In this document: positions 10,567 to 19,995 of the stretch, piece after piece
Layout: each line of letters begins with the position of its first letter
Position numbering within the stretch: position 1 is the first letter of the stretch
Source of the DNA: Diplonema japonicum
Lineage: Eukaryota; Euglenozoa; Diplonemea; Diplonemida; Diplonemidae
Length of the DNA stretch: 64,000 bases
Assembly (NCBI GenBank): GCA_964019335.1
Contig: OZ025744.1
Span: 307,709 to 371,708, forward strand
Reading direction: 5' to 3'
Translations under genes and position numbers: made by a program
The notes under the pieces: generated by a model
Seen by the model: the letters and a program-made list of their open reading frames with translations, nothing else
Told to the model about the DNA's origin: nothing
Database searches by the model: none

Positions 10567-10729
10567 CTCTCCTTTTTTTTCTTTTTTTTTTTTCTTTCTT
10601 CCTAAAGAAACTATTTTAAGAATTTATTGGGTTTAAAAAAAAAAAATCGCTCCCTGCCTACAAATAAAGCATACACAGACAGATACAAGAAGAAAACAGT
10701 TTTCTTTCTTTTTCTTTTCTTTTCTATTG

Positions 10730-11785
10730 TTACAGATACGTCCTCTTTATAGCGGATCGTGCAGGGGGTGGGGGGAGAGAATGGACGGGAGTGTTGTTAC
10801 TGTAAAACACGCCGACAGGTTGCTGCTGCTGCGGCGGCTTGGGCGTCGGCTGTGTCTGCTTGAAGAAGAAGAAAGGTGCGTCGGGAGCGGTCGGAGTGTG
10901 CAGCTTGCGAAGGTAAGCCGCCTCCGCCTGGGCTTCTTGCAAGTCGCTATTCATCTTCAACATTTTTTCATCAAAATCGGGAGGGGGCGAGTGGTGAACA
11001 ACACCAGGCGATTCCTCTGGAACAAGTGCGGGTGTGTACATAGGGCTCCTTGGCGGTGATGAAACCCTCAAGATATGGTCCACAGCACGATCCAAGTTCT
11101 TCCCCAAACTTTCAGACATATTTTGTGCCTCTGCTCGTGCGATGGAAAGTAGGTGTTCATAGTGGGCAACATTCTTCGAATTCATGTGCGTGGCGTCGTG
11201 AACGGCACCTTTTAAAAAGTTGATCTCGCCCTGGAGAGCCTCCACCAGGGTCCTCGAGGCTACTGTGTCGTGCCTCAAGGCTTCCATTTGGCGTAACGCG
11301 GTGCGGAGATCCATCTCAGCCTGGTCACGTTCTGCAACAGCGCGTTGCATCTGTTCGTCGGCGTCCTTGCGCTCCCGTACTGCTTCGTGGTACCCTGAGT
11401 TCTTTTTCCTCAGCAGGTCGTTTTCTCGACGCAAACCGTCGTTGGTGTTCTTGCTCCTCTGGAAGTCTCTCTTTGCAGCGAATGCTTCTCTTCTGTACTC
11501 GCTTCCTGCGTCGATTTTGTACACCAACGGCGGGCCCTGGTTCTGGCTGTTGCCGAGGGCTCGCTCTAGCCTTCGTATTTCCTCGATGTGGCCGTCTTTT
11601 TCGTGTTTGTTCGCCTTGTGCTTGTCCTCGACAAAAGTTACCAATCTCTGGTTCTCCCTGTCCAGGCCCACCACGTCGCGTTCTAGCTGGTGCAGTCTTA
11701 CCTTCTGCCGCATGTAGTTTTGTAGGATTTCACGCGCCTTCACTACCGGGTCCGACGGGTGGGGGTATTTTTGCCTGGTCACCAT
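10730..11785 (-). CDS. Coiled-coil protein, about 351 aa
   Basis: I choose the ATG at 11785 (MVTRQKYPHPSDPVVK) because the frame upstream is lysine-rich intergenic DNA. Residues of about 15-225 are a long heptad-rich coiled coil, for example QRAVAERDQAEMDLRTALRQ. A segment follows with SSPPRSPMYTPALVPEESP, then a short helix, a proline and glutamine-rich tail (PTPKPPQQQQPVGVFY) and a basic end. There is no membrane span or enzymatic domain. The SP/TP-rich tail suggests phosphorylation, and a cytoskeletal or basal-body role is plausible but not shown. Confidence 0.8.
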   Translation of the reverse strand: MVTRQKYPHPSDPVVKAREILQNYMRQKVRLHQLERDVVGLDRENQRLVTFVEDKHKANKHEKDGHIEEIRRLERALGNSQNQGPPLVYKIDAGSEYRREAFAAKRDFQRSKNTNDGLRRENDLLRKKNSGYHEAVRERKDADEQMQRAVAERDQAEMDLRTALRQMEALRHDTVASRTLVEALQGEINFLKGAVHDATHMNSKNVAHYEHLLSIARAEAQNMSESLGKNLDRAVDHILRVSSPPRSPMYTPALVPEESPGVVHHSPPPDFDEKMLKMNSDLQEAQAEAAYLRKLHTPTAPDAPFFFFKQTQPTPKPPQQQQPVGVFYSNNTPVHSLPPPPARSAIKRTYL

Positions 11786-12035
11786 TATTTTTATTTTTTT
11801 TTTCCCCCCTTTCCACCGGTTCCCACACCCAACCCTCCTTTTTTTTCTTTTTTTTTTTTGTGCCAGAATCTGGGGGGAAATCAAATGATCTTTTTTTTTT
11901 TTTTTTTTTTTTGTTGTTCTTTTTTTTTTTCTTCAAGAAAATCTATACGGAAAAAAAAAAAAAAAAAAAAAAAGAGGGTACAAGAGAAGAGAAACAAAAA
12001 AAAAAAAAAAAAAAAAAAGATGTGCATGGTGGTTT
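11786..12035. other. Homopolymer-rich intergenic DNA
   Basis: Alternating T and A runs of 10-25 bases between the coiled-coil gene and the end of the M16 gene. No gene is seen. Confidence 0.5.
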
Positions 12036-15000
12036 TCAAACCACGCACGCGGCGGAGAAAACAGCTGGTTGCAGGACGACGTCGAAGCCCCTTGAGGCGA
12101 TGGTGGATGGTGTGTTGCCGGTGCTTGCGGGGAGCATCGCTGTGACAAGCCCGTACTTCGCGAGATTTGAAAACGGAGTGGTTTCAAGTAGTGTCTCCTG
12201 CCAGGCTTTGGCGGGGTTTGTGAATGCGAGGGAAGGTGTTATGGAAGTCAATGTGTACCCTGTCCCCTGCGAAGGCACGTTGGCTAGCAATATACCCAGC
12301 AGCCTTGCAACCTCTTTGGGGTTCCCTGTCTTTCTGTACTGTGCTGTGTCCTCCTCTCGCAAGGCTGCCAGTCCCCTCAACCCCCTTCTCCTGGCATGCA
12401 AGGGCAGCACACCCCACACTTCTTCAGCGATGTCTTGCGTAATGCAAGGGTCCTCTATAACGGCCGACCCCCGCATTGCAGCCCCCACCTCTTCTTCAGT
12501 CACATCGCCCTCCAACACAGCATTGGCCACGCATGCCATGCTGAAGGGGTCCGCATTGTCAGATCTCAACCGCAACACACATGACACGCACTGTATTGTT
12601 TTTTTTTTTTTTTTTATTTATTTATTTTTTTTTTTATTTATTTTTTTTTTTTTTATTTCTTGCTTATACCGAATCATGTGCCTTCACACTGCACCTTTCG
12701 GTTTCCGTGGGGAGCTCGTGTTGTTTCAATATTTTTTTCAGTCTGAATTATTGTTTTTTAAAAAAGAAATCTAAAAAAAAATAAAAAAAAAAAAAAAAAA
12801 AAAATGTCGCATACCTGCTCTCCAGCATCACCGACATCACGGTAGCGAGGTACATCAAGTACCGGTCCCCGGTGTTGGGAAGCTGCAAGATACAGACCTG
12901 AAGGGGGAAAAAAAAAAGGATTGTGCAGTTTTCTTCCCCTCATACCTGAACAGTCACCTCACTTGATTCAAGACGAATGTCCCCGCCCTTGGGGGGGAGA
13001 TCCAAGTCCAGGTCCGGGAGGAGGAAGTTTGAGAAGCATGGTGGGGTCATCCTTGCACCGTGAGGGACAATGGTCGCGCGGGTGTTACAAGGGTACATAA
13101 GGTGCGCGGACGCCAAGGCGAGTGAGGGAACAGGGACGAGGGTCGGGAGAGAGGTGACGAATGACACCAGCAACGCGGTCAGGTCCGCGAGGTCCTTGGT
13201 ACCTGCAAAGGATCCGTAAATATCCATGCCCGTGAAGGCAGGGCAGAACAGCACACTGGGCAGCATGTGATGCAAGTCGAAAGCCTGCAGCTGCGATAAA
13301 TACTGGATCAAAGGCTTCCCGCGATGCGTCGCACCCGCCAGCAGGAAGTTGTCATTGGCATCGTTCTCAAGCACCTTCGCGGCAGCACGGTCACGACATT
13401 CACTGTACACCTCCGGGTCCTCGATGGGACCCTCGCACCACTTCACAAAGATCTTCAAAATAGCATCGACGCAGTCCGAGGCAAAGGCAGGCAGCACCTC
13501 CCGACAACCATGCAGCGTGAGCATCATCTTGGAATGCGTTCCAAGCAGTATCCGCACGTCGAACGTCAGCTTGTGGTATGCGGCTTCCTCGGCGAAAGGG
13601 GAGAGGTCCCAACGAAGAAGCTCCACAGCGATAAGTAACCCTGCAGCATGCATGGGCGAGGCCGAACAGACAGGGTATGTCATAACTATTTCAACAAGGC
13701 TCTCAGCGGTACCGTCCGTCTGCGTGGTGAACACCTCGATGACAGGCGACGCACGGGAAGCATACGGCGTCCGATCGCTGAGAACAATGTCCGGCGAGAT
13801 GCCCGGTGTTCCTACAGGAAGCCAACTTCCTCGCACTGTCTTCGGAAGCTGCAGCCCGGGGTCCAAAGGGAACGTTAAGTCAGCGAGCCTCTGCAACTGT
13901 TGCTGTGTGAAGGCGTCGATGGCGTGTCGTACCCCGAAGCCCCACTTCGACACCAATGGGAGGTTCTCCACAGAAAATTCTGGCGAACAATGAACAACCA
14001 CACAGTTTGCCATCTCAAGCGAACTGAGAACCTGTCTTATAACGTCCTTGCGGTAGTTTAAGAAACACTTCCCGCCAACCAACACGTCCGCGCCCTTCAT
14101 GACCAACAGATTCGAAGCCAACTGTGTGCCCGTGCACCTCACCGCCTCCGACAGCGCATTGTGTGTGGAAACCAATGCTTGCAATCCCTCCCACACCCGC
14201 TGCTCGTTCGTCTGTGATCTTATGATGTACAACCCTTGCAGAACCTTGAGAAGGATGGGCTCCACATCGGGCGTTGACAGCGTTACGGAAATGGTGATCA
14301 GCGACCAATGTCTTCCTTGGAATTCCAAATATGCGGTTGCGTCTGTCACACCAGGGGTGGCTCTTAAGACAGACATCAGTGACCCCTCATGGTGGGAATC
14401 TAAGAAGTGGACTACGAATTTACAGGGCAATGATTCGTACTCACTGCTACCAACGGGTACTGGAAATGAGAGCCGCAGGAACGGGGTTGAAGAGGGTCGT
14501 GTCGATCGGGCCCTGATGTACCCTGAGACGGGCAGTACGGGGGGTGTGGTGGGTTTGGTGTTTAGCTTTGCGTTGGACGGCTTCGGCAGCACGGAGAACG
14601 TTTCGAGCATCAGCGCTTCGACCTCGTTTTTCGTAAGCCGTTTCGAGGGCAGGACGATGCCGACGGCTATCTTGGGCCCGACAAGATTACTGCGCACCCA
14701 TTGAACTGTTTTGTTGTGGCATTCCTCTGTTTGAAGGGTGTCGCTACACCCGGTACCGAAACCATGGAAGTCATGCCCGGGCTCCGCAAGGTCACGGAGC
14801 AACTGCCAGACTTGAAAGGTCGGGTCAGAACAGGTAGCTTCGTGCTGAGTTTGGATTTTTGCAATCTGTCGTCGAAAAAGATGATGTGGAAGGAGAGGCG
14901 AGGACAGCATATCCGCTGTCCTGTCCAAAGCTTGCCGTACTTCTTCAAATGGCACCTGCAAACTGATGAGAATCTCTTCGTATTCCGCAGTTATTTGGAA

Positions 15001-15312
15001 ATCTCCGCCCACTGACCTGCAGTACTCGTGCAGACCATTCTCTTGTGGGTACCGTTCGGAGCCTAGAACCAGCAGCCCTTCCACAAGGTGCGCTATGCCC
15101 ATGTCTCCCTCGCCAAACTGCCCTGCTCCTACCGTCACGCCGATGTCCACCAGTTCTTCTTCGGTCGAGCTTCCTTCTCTGTAGCTGCATGCACACTTCA
15201 CCCCGTTGTGTAATGTCAAATACACTCCTACTTCCCTCCTGACCCCGGGGGGGCCCGCCATCACCCCCTCATCGTTGGTTTGGTTATCCTCTTGAGTCAT
15301 TTCATTTTCCAC
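12036..15312 (-). CDS. Insulinase-like M16 protein with altered zinc site, three exons
   Basis: Insulysin-type M16 proteases are about 1,000-residue clamshell peptidases with an HxxEH zinc motif. Here the N-terminal half aligns in order: GIAHLVEGLLVLGSERYPQE, then a GG segment and a long repeat-fold body. The motif is H75-L-V-E78-G79, so the second zinc-binding His is Gly and the protein is probably inactive. Exon 1 is 12946-15312 (789 codons). A 48-nt intron (12898-12945) and an 83-nt exon (12815-12897, LPNTGDRYLMYLATVM) follow. A roughly 250-nt intron (12565-12814) precedes exon 3 (12036-12564), which opens SDNADPFSMACVANAVL. Total is about 992 aa, the normal length for the family, which supports the gene model; the acceptor of intron 2 is the least certain boundary. 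Confidence 0.82.
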
Positions 15313-15774
15313 TTCTTTTTTTTTTTTGTTCCTATTGGACCATTGTTAAGATTTTTGAGAAGAAAAAAAAGGGGGGGGGGAAGAGAAAAAAGGGAATTTT
15401 CGATGTGTGCCTTCCGATGGCGCTCGGGGAGTCACAGCCCACTACTAGGAAGGGGGAATGTTCTTCTTTTTTTTTTCTGGTAGAAGAAACGAAATGGCAC
15501 GAGAAGAATGAAAAAATAGGGGGAGGGGAGACCCCCTGAATTCAACAAACAAAAGTTGGGTGGGGGTGACTAAAAGAAAACAACAAACAAAAAAGAGGGA
15601 CATACAATACAAAAAAAACTCAAATTAACATGCAAACTCCCAGAGCGAAAGCCGCATGCCAAAAAAAAAAAAGAAAAAAGAAAAAGAAAAAAAAAAACAT
15701 GAGGACGGGGAAAGAGGGATACATGCAAGTTCAATTCAAAAGCTTACTTTTTTTCCCCGCTTTTTTTTTTTCTT
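15313..15774. other. Intergenic, A/G-rich
   Basis: Contains A and G runs but no gene. On the minus strand CCAATAG, about 30 bases before the start at 15312, is a candidate acceptor for the M16 gene. Confidence 0.4.
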
Positions 15775-17916
15775 TTACTGAAACTGGTACTCTGCAGACG
15801 AGCCACGGGGAGACACTGCATCAGCCTGCTCACGGTGTGCCTGTGCCCTTCTACGTGACTCCACAGCTGCCATGCGGAGTTGTTCGGCACGCTTGCGAAG
15901 CTCTTCACAGTTTGCCAGCGAGATGCCTGGAGACGAGACAACAGGAGGAGACACAGTGTGCTCCCTGTGCGGCGACACGGTGTAGTTGCTTGGCACATCA
16001 ATCGGCTGCGGAGGTGTTGCGAGTGTCTCCTTCTCAGTAACAGGCGGTGCCACCATGATGACCTGCTTTGGGAGGTCTCTCTCTGGCTCTATCCTTGCAG
16101 GTGATGATGAGGATCCTGCGGTGTACTTCACAACCCGTGGGCTGGACGTCCCTGGGGACCACGGCGTTTCGTCTGAGTTCTGCCCCGCAACCCTTGCTGT
16201 GTAGTCCCTCCTGCGTCGCTCCGAAGCCACCGTCCTCTCCTGCTGTGTTATCTCTGCTGGTTTCTTGACAGCACCGCGTGACAGCGGCGAGGATGCGTCG
16301 CACAATGCAGCAGCAGCTTCTTCGTGCACCGCATGCTGTTGTGATGTCTTCTCGATGACTGCTTTTCTGTCTTGAACCACATCTGCTACCCTCCTCCCCA
16401 GTTCCGGGCGTACCACACCAGGCGGGGGTACCACTTGTACCAGTGCGTCCTCCAATGCCTTTTCTGTCGGCGTTGCGTCAAATGTCAGTTGGTCCATGCG
16501 CTTGCGGTACATCTCTGCTTCTGTTTTTTGCGATTCCAACAGAGCCCGGACCTCACGTGCGTTCTCCCTGCAGCCCTCCAGCCCTGCGTGGTCCAGTGTG
16601 TTGCTTGACATCTTCGTCCTCCATTCTGCCGCGGTCACAGCACCCTCTAGTTCCTCCACCCGCCTGTCCGCTGTAAAGAGCCTCTCCCCGAGACACTTAT
16701 ACACTGTGGTGTACGTTTTGTGGTGTGCTTTCCTCTCGGTCAATAGGACCGACTCGATTTTCTTCTGCCCTGCCATGACTATCGACTCGAACCCTTTCAG
16801 CTTTGTGTCCGCCCCGTCCTCGAGGTCCTTTGTGAGTGCCTCCACCGCTTCGGTGCGCGCATGTATCTCGTGCAGAAGGACTTCGTGTGTCTCGAGTACT
16901 TTCTCGGAACCCTTCTGCTTTGCGACGCTGTCGTTGAAGGCCTGCTCTGTCTGTGCGATGGTCGTGACCAGCCCCATCCTCTCCTCCCCGAGGGACGTCA
17001 GTGTGTCCACCAGCGTGAGGATCTCGTTGAATACCTGCGAGCGTTTGTCTGTGTTCTCCCCCAGGCGCCCTACCGCCTGCTGGGACACTTCCTTCAGGTC
17101 GTTCTGCTCCTTCTCCCCCTCCTCTTTTATCTTCGTCTTGACATCTTGCACGGCGTTTAGGTCCCTTGCGATCTTGCCCTTCGTGTCATCCGTGTTTGCC
17201 TTGAGGTGGTGCAGCTCTCTATCGAAGTCAGCATATGTTTTCTGTGCAGCACGCAAGATGCCATTGTCGCGGCGGTCGGGGTCCTCGAGGACAGAGACGC
17301 GTTCGAGGTGCAGCGTGAAGAGCTCCTGTAGGACTTCGCACTGCGCAGTGAGGTGATGGTCCGCAGGGGAGAAGTCGCCCTTTGCCCTGGCTTCCTGGCA
17401 GGCAAGGGCCTGCACGTCGCTGATTTTGTTGAAGTGGTCGACTGTGGCCTCTGAAGCGCGCAGTTGTGCGAGGGTGGTGGGGATCTCTTCCAGCTTCTTG
17501 GACGTGTCTTGGGTGAGCATGCCCCCACTCTTGAGCAGTCCCGTGTAGCACCCGGACTCCTTGTAGTCTGTCTGCGGTGCTGGAAAGCTGTCGTCGGTCA
17601 TGCTGTCAGATAGGTTCCGCAGTTTCACGTAGTCGCTGTCCCCCGTTTCAGAGAGGCTCTTCCTGATCAGCTCCAGGTTCGTAGGTGTTACTTCCAGCTG
17701 CGGTACAAGATCCCCCACGCACCCTGCCCCCACACCCTGCACCTTTCCCCCTCTCTCACTCACGCACTTCTCACCCAGCTCCACCCCCCTGGTCCCTAAG
17801 CTCTTCCCCCATTCGCATCCGTCTTTTACTGTGGACCCGAATTCCACACCCGCCTCTTGGCTCCTCAGCTCATGCGCCTTGAAGTCATCTATAAAATCGC
17901 CATCAACGCTGGCCAT
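15775..17916 (-). CDS. Paraflagellar rod-like protein
   Basis: Paraflagellar rod (PFR) proteins build the lattice beside the axoneme in Euglenozoa. This 713-aa frame shares the family's layout: a helical N-terminal region, a segment FDRELHHLKANTDDTKGKIARD, then a core with LGEERMGLVTTIAQTEQAF, HHKTYTTVYKCLGERL and RVEELEGAV. This follows the spacing of LGTER, TLGSL and KRLEEIDR in kinetoplastid PFR proteins. The last 150 residues are different: rich in S, P and T with SPGTSSPRVV and TVSPHREHTVSPP, possibly phosphorylated, then a short helix. The start at 17916 is backed by CTTCACCAG (AG at 17925-17926) 8 bases upstream. Divergence from PFR1/PFR2 is clear, so it may be a minor PFR component. 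Confidence 0.75.
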   Translation of the reverse strand: MASVDGDFIDDFKAHELRSQEAGVEFGSTVKDGCEWGKSLGTRGVELGEKCVSERGGKVQGVGAGCVGDLVPQLEVTPTNLELIRKSLSETGDSDYVKLRNLSDSMTDDSFPAPQTDYKESGCYTGLLKSGGMLTQDTSKKLEEIPTTLAQLRASEATVDHFNKISDVQALACQEARAKGDFSPADHHLTAQCEVLQELFTLHLERVSVLEDPDRRDNGILRAAQKTYADFDRELHHLKANTDDTKGKIARDLNAVQDVKTKIKEEGEKEQNDLKEVSQQAVGRLGENTDKRSQVFNEILTLVDTLTSLGEERMGLVTTIAQTEQAFNDSVAKQKGSEKVLETHEVLLHEIHARTEAVEALTKDLEDGADTKLKGFESIVMAGQKKIESVLLTERKAHHKTYTTVYKCLGERLFTADRRVEELEGAVTAAEWRTKMSSNTLDHAGLEGCRENAREVRALLESQKTEAEMYRKRMDQLTFDATPTEKALEDALVQVVPPPGVVRPELGRRVADVVQDRKAVIEKTSQQHAVHEEAAAALCDASSPLSRGAVKKPAEITQQERTVASERRRRDYTARVAGQNSDETPWSPGTSSPRVVKYTAGSSSSPARIEPERDLPKQVIMVAPPVTEKETLATPPQPIDVPSNYTVSPHREHTVSPPVVSSPGISLANCEELRKRAEQLRMAAVESRRRAQAHREQADAVSPRGSSAEYQFQ

Positions 17917-17924
17917 TGAGTCTC

Positions 17925-17950
17925 CTGGTGAAGCACGTAAGGGGTGGGGA
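17925..17950 (-). promoter_or_regulatory. Predicted spliced-leader acceptor for the PFR-like gene
   Basis: Minus strand reads a pyrimidine-rich CCCCACCCCTTACGTGCTTC followed by ACCAG and, 8 bases later, the ATG. This matches the Py-tract plus AG used for SL trans-splicing in Euglenozoa. It is inferred from sequence only. Confidence 0.45.
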
Positions 17951-18313
17951 CAGGGGGGTGGGGGGGAAATATTAAAACAAACTGCACCGCATGAGAGTTG
18001 CAGGCCCGTACTAAGGGGCGAGAGCCTCTCGCAGTGGACCTAGTACTGTTCAGCCAAACGGAAAAGGGTGGACAACCGGCCCTGCTCACAAAAAAGTAAC
18101 GGCGAAGAGGCGCATACGGAAGGACGACGAGAAAAGCAGGAGCAACGAACTGCCACAAACCAACGAAAGAAAAACCGGAAGAAAGAAAACAAAAAACACC
18201 CCCCCCCAGCAACAGGCAGCCAGAAGAAAAAGAAAATAAGCAGTTCGAATGGGCGGGGGGGGATTCTCTATTGTTTCATTTCTTTTTTTTCCCCCCCTTC
18301 TGTAATATCCTCT
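17951..18313. other. Intergenic region
   Basis: No gene. It is A/G-rich, with a G-rich run near 17951-17967 and C8 near 18199. It presumably holds the 3' UTR of the PFR-like gene's downstream neighbour and its own 5' flank. Confidence 0.4.
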
Positions 18314-19868
18314 TTACTTCACAGCAATGTCAAGGACTGCAGGAGGCAATTCGTAAGCGACCTAGTTTTTCTTTTTTGTTCCCCCCATTTTTTTTTTTTT
18401 TTAAACACACCTCTGTAACGATGCTACCGTAATCGAGAAGTGTGCCATTGGGAAGGGGGCACACTGTGGAGAGACACCTGTCGTTCTCACAGCACAAGGG
18501 TGACCGTGCTGGGATGACACGCCGGACGAGCGAGGAAGTACTAAGCGGGAGTGCGTGCAAGATTCGCTGCTGGACAACAAGCCAAGAGAGGCTGGAATAG
18601 TCGTGCCCTTGAAAGTAATCTGCAGTCGCAAGCACCTGGAAGTCAATCCACGGCCGGATGTCATTATCCAAAGGCCGCGAGAGGCACAGGTGGTATAAAT
18701 CGTGAGTGTTACTGTACGGCAGGAGGTGCTGTCGTAGTTCGTCTCGTTTCATGTATTCGAAGATGCCACTTGCTATGAGGAGTGGGTGCTCCTTCTTGTC
18801 ATCGAGGAAGTACTCCTTCGCACGGAGGTACATGTTCTTCCATCTCGTCACCGATTTGTCTTCAAACATGTCTCGTTCCATTCTTAGATGCAGCCCTGTG
18901 TACTTTCCCCCTTCCGGTTGGATTTTTCGCACGGCGCCCATGGCCGCCCTTCCCACGCGGCGTAGGTAAGGTGCTAGCTGCAGCGTTTGATGAGCTTTCT
19001 TCAACAGTTTGATGTCTTCTTGCATCACCATGCCGTACTTCTTCCCTGGGTTTGCGGACACCATGATGTCTGTGCACCCTAAATCCACTATCACCACCTG
19101 TGCCCTCCAGTGTGCTAATACCGCCCTGTTGATCATCTCCTTCCACACCCATCCCGATCGCCTCCGTTTGTACCTCATCTCGACAATCGATGCGTTTAAA
19201 CCGAATTTCTCGTTCTTCCCCGGTACCCAATACCTCTCGTAGCCTGAGAAGTTAGAAGGCAACGTGACGGGGCCTGGCGGGTTAGGTGAGTTGAGGACCG
19301 TTGTGTTGCCTCCGAGAAGCCTCTGAAAAGTGTCAAGTCTGTACACCCGGGACAACGGGATCTCCGTCCACTCGATGCGTGGGTCGTGCGAAGCGTTTTG
19401 AAGGCTGTTTGTAGTGTTGAGCTTGGCTAGTACGTTTCTTGATTTATATGTTTTTCTGGTCCTTCCGTGGGGGAGGACCATCACGTCGGGTTTTGTCAAA
19501 CTGGCTATCGTCATCGCCGACAGGTGGCCGTAGTGCTGGCTGACGGCGCCGTGGCACGCGGCGTACGTCATCACCACGACGGGTCCGAAGGTACCGCCCC
19601 ATCTGTCGCCGCCGCCTTTTCCGTCCACTCGCTGCGTCCTTACATCATTCACTGCCTTGCGGATCGCAGCGTTGCCCTCTTTCTCTTCCAGAGGTTCGAT
19701 CTCCGTCGGTACCTCCACATCCACACACTTCAAACTGAACTCTCTTGTCGGCACAGGTGTCTTCGGCACGTTTTCCTCAGCTGTCGGCACGTTCACCGTG
19801 CTCGTTGTGAGCACCACCAACAGCGCCACTGCACAGCTCAACATTACATATTTTCTTATCGTGCCCAT
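18314..19868 (-). CDS. O-fucosyltransferase-like type II membrane protein
   Basis: The start at 19868 is followed by one hydrophobic anchor (CAVALLVVLTTSTVNV), as in Golgi or ER glycosyltransferases. The catalytic region carries YTGLHLRMERDMFEDKS near residue 327, corresponding to the HLRxExDM motif of plant-type GDP-fucose protein O-fucosyltransferases. A later ATADYFQGHDYSSLSWLVVQQR resembles the family's F-G-N-x-x-S-x-x-S segment. Several NxT/NxS sites are present (NTT, NAS, NFS). A 49-nt A-rich intron (18362-18410) separates exon 1 (18411-19868) from a 16-codon last exon (18314-18361, VAYELPPAVLDIAVK). The spliced length is 501 aa. The acceptor protein is unknown. Confidence 0.78.
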
Positions 19869-19995
19869 AGGCCATAGACCGCATGTGCTGGCGGCCTCTG
19901 TTAGTAATATTAATTGTGCAAAAAGACAGGGGGGAAAAGAACAGAATTTCCAAACTCCGAGAAACGGGGTGTGAAAGAATGTTAGTTACTAAGTG

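Noticed and set aside
12036-12587. Separate 183-aa gene downstream of the M16 gene
   Set aside because: It continues the M16 protein through two GT-AG introns and brings the total to the normal family length.
10730-17916. Plus-strand gene candidates in 10.7-17.9 kb
   Set aside because: All are antisense to coiled-coil or M16 coding sequence and show no domain.
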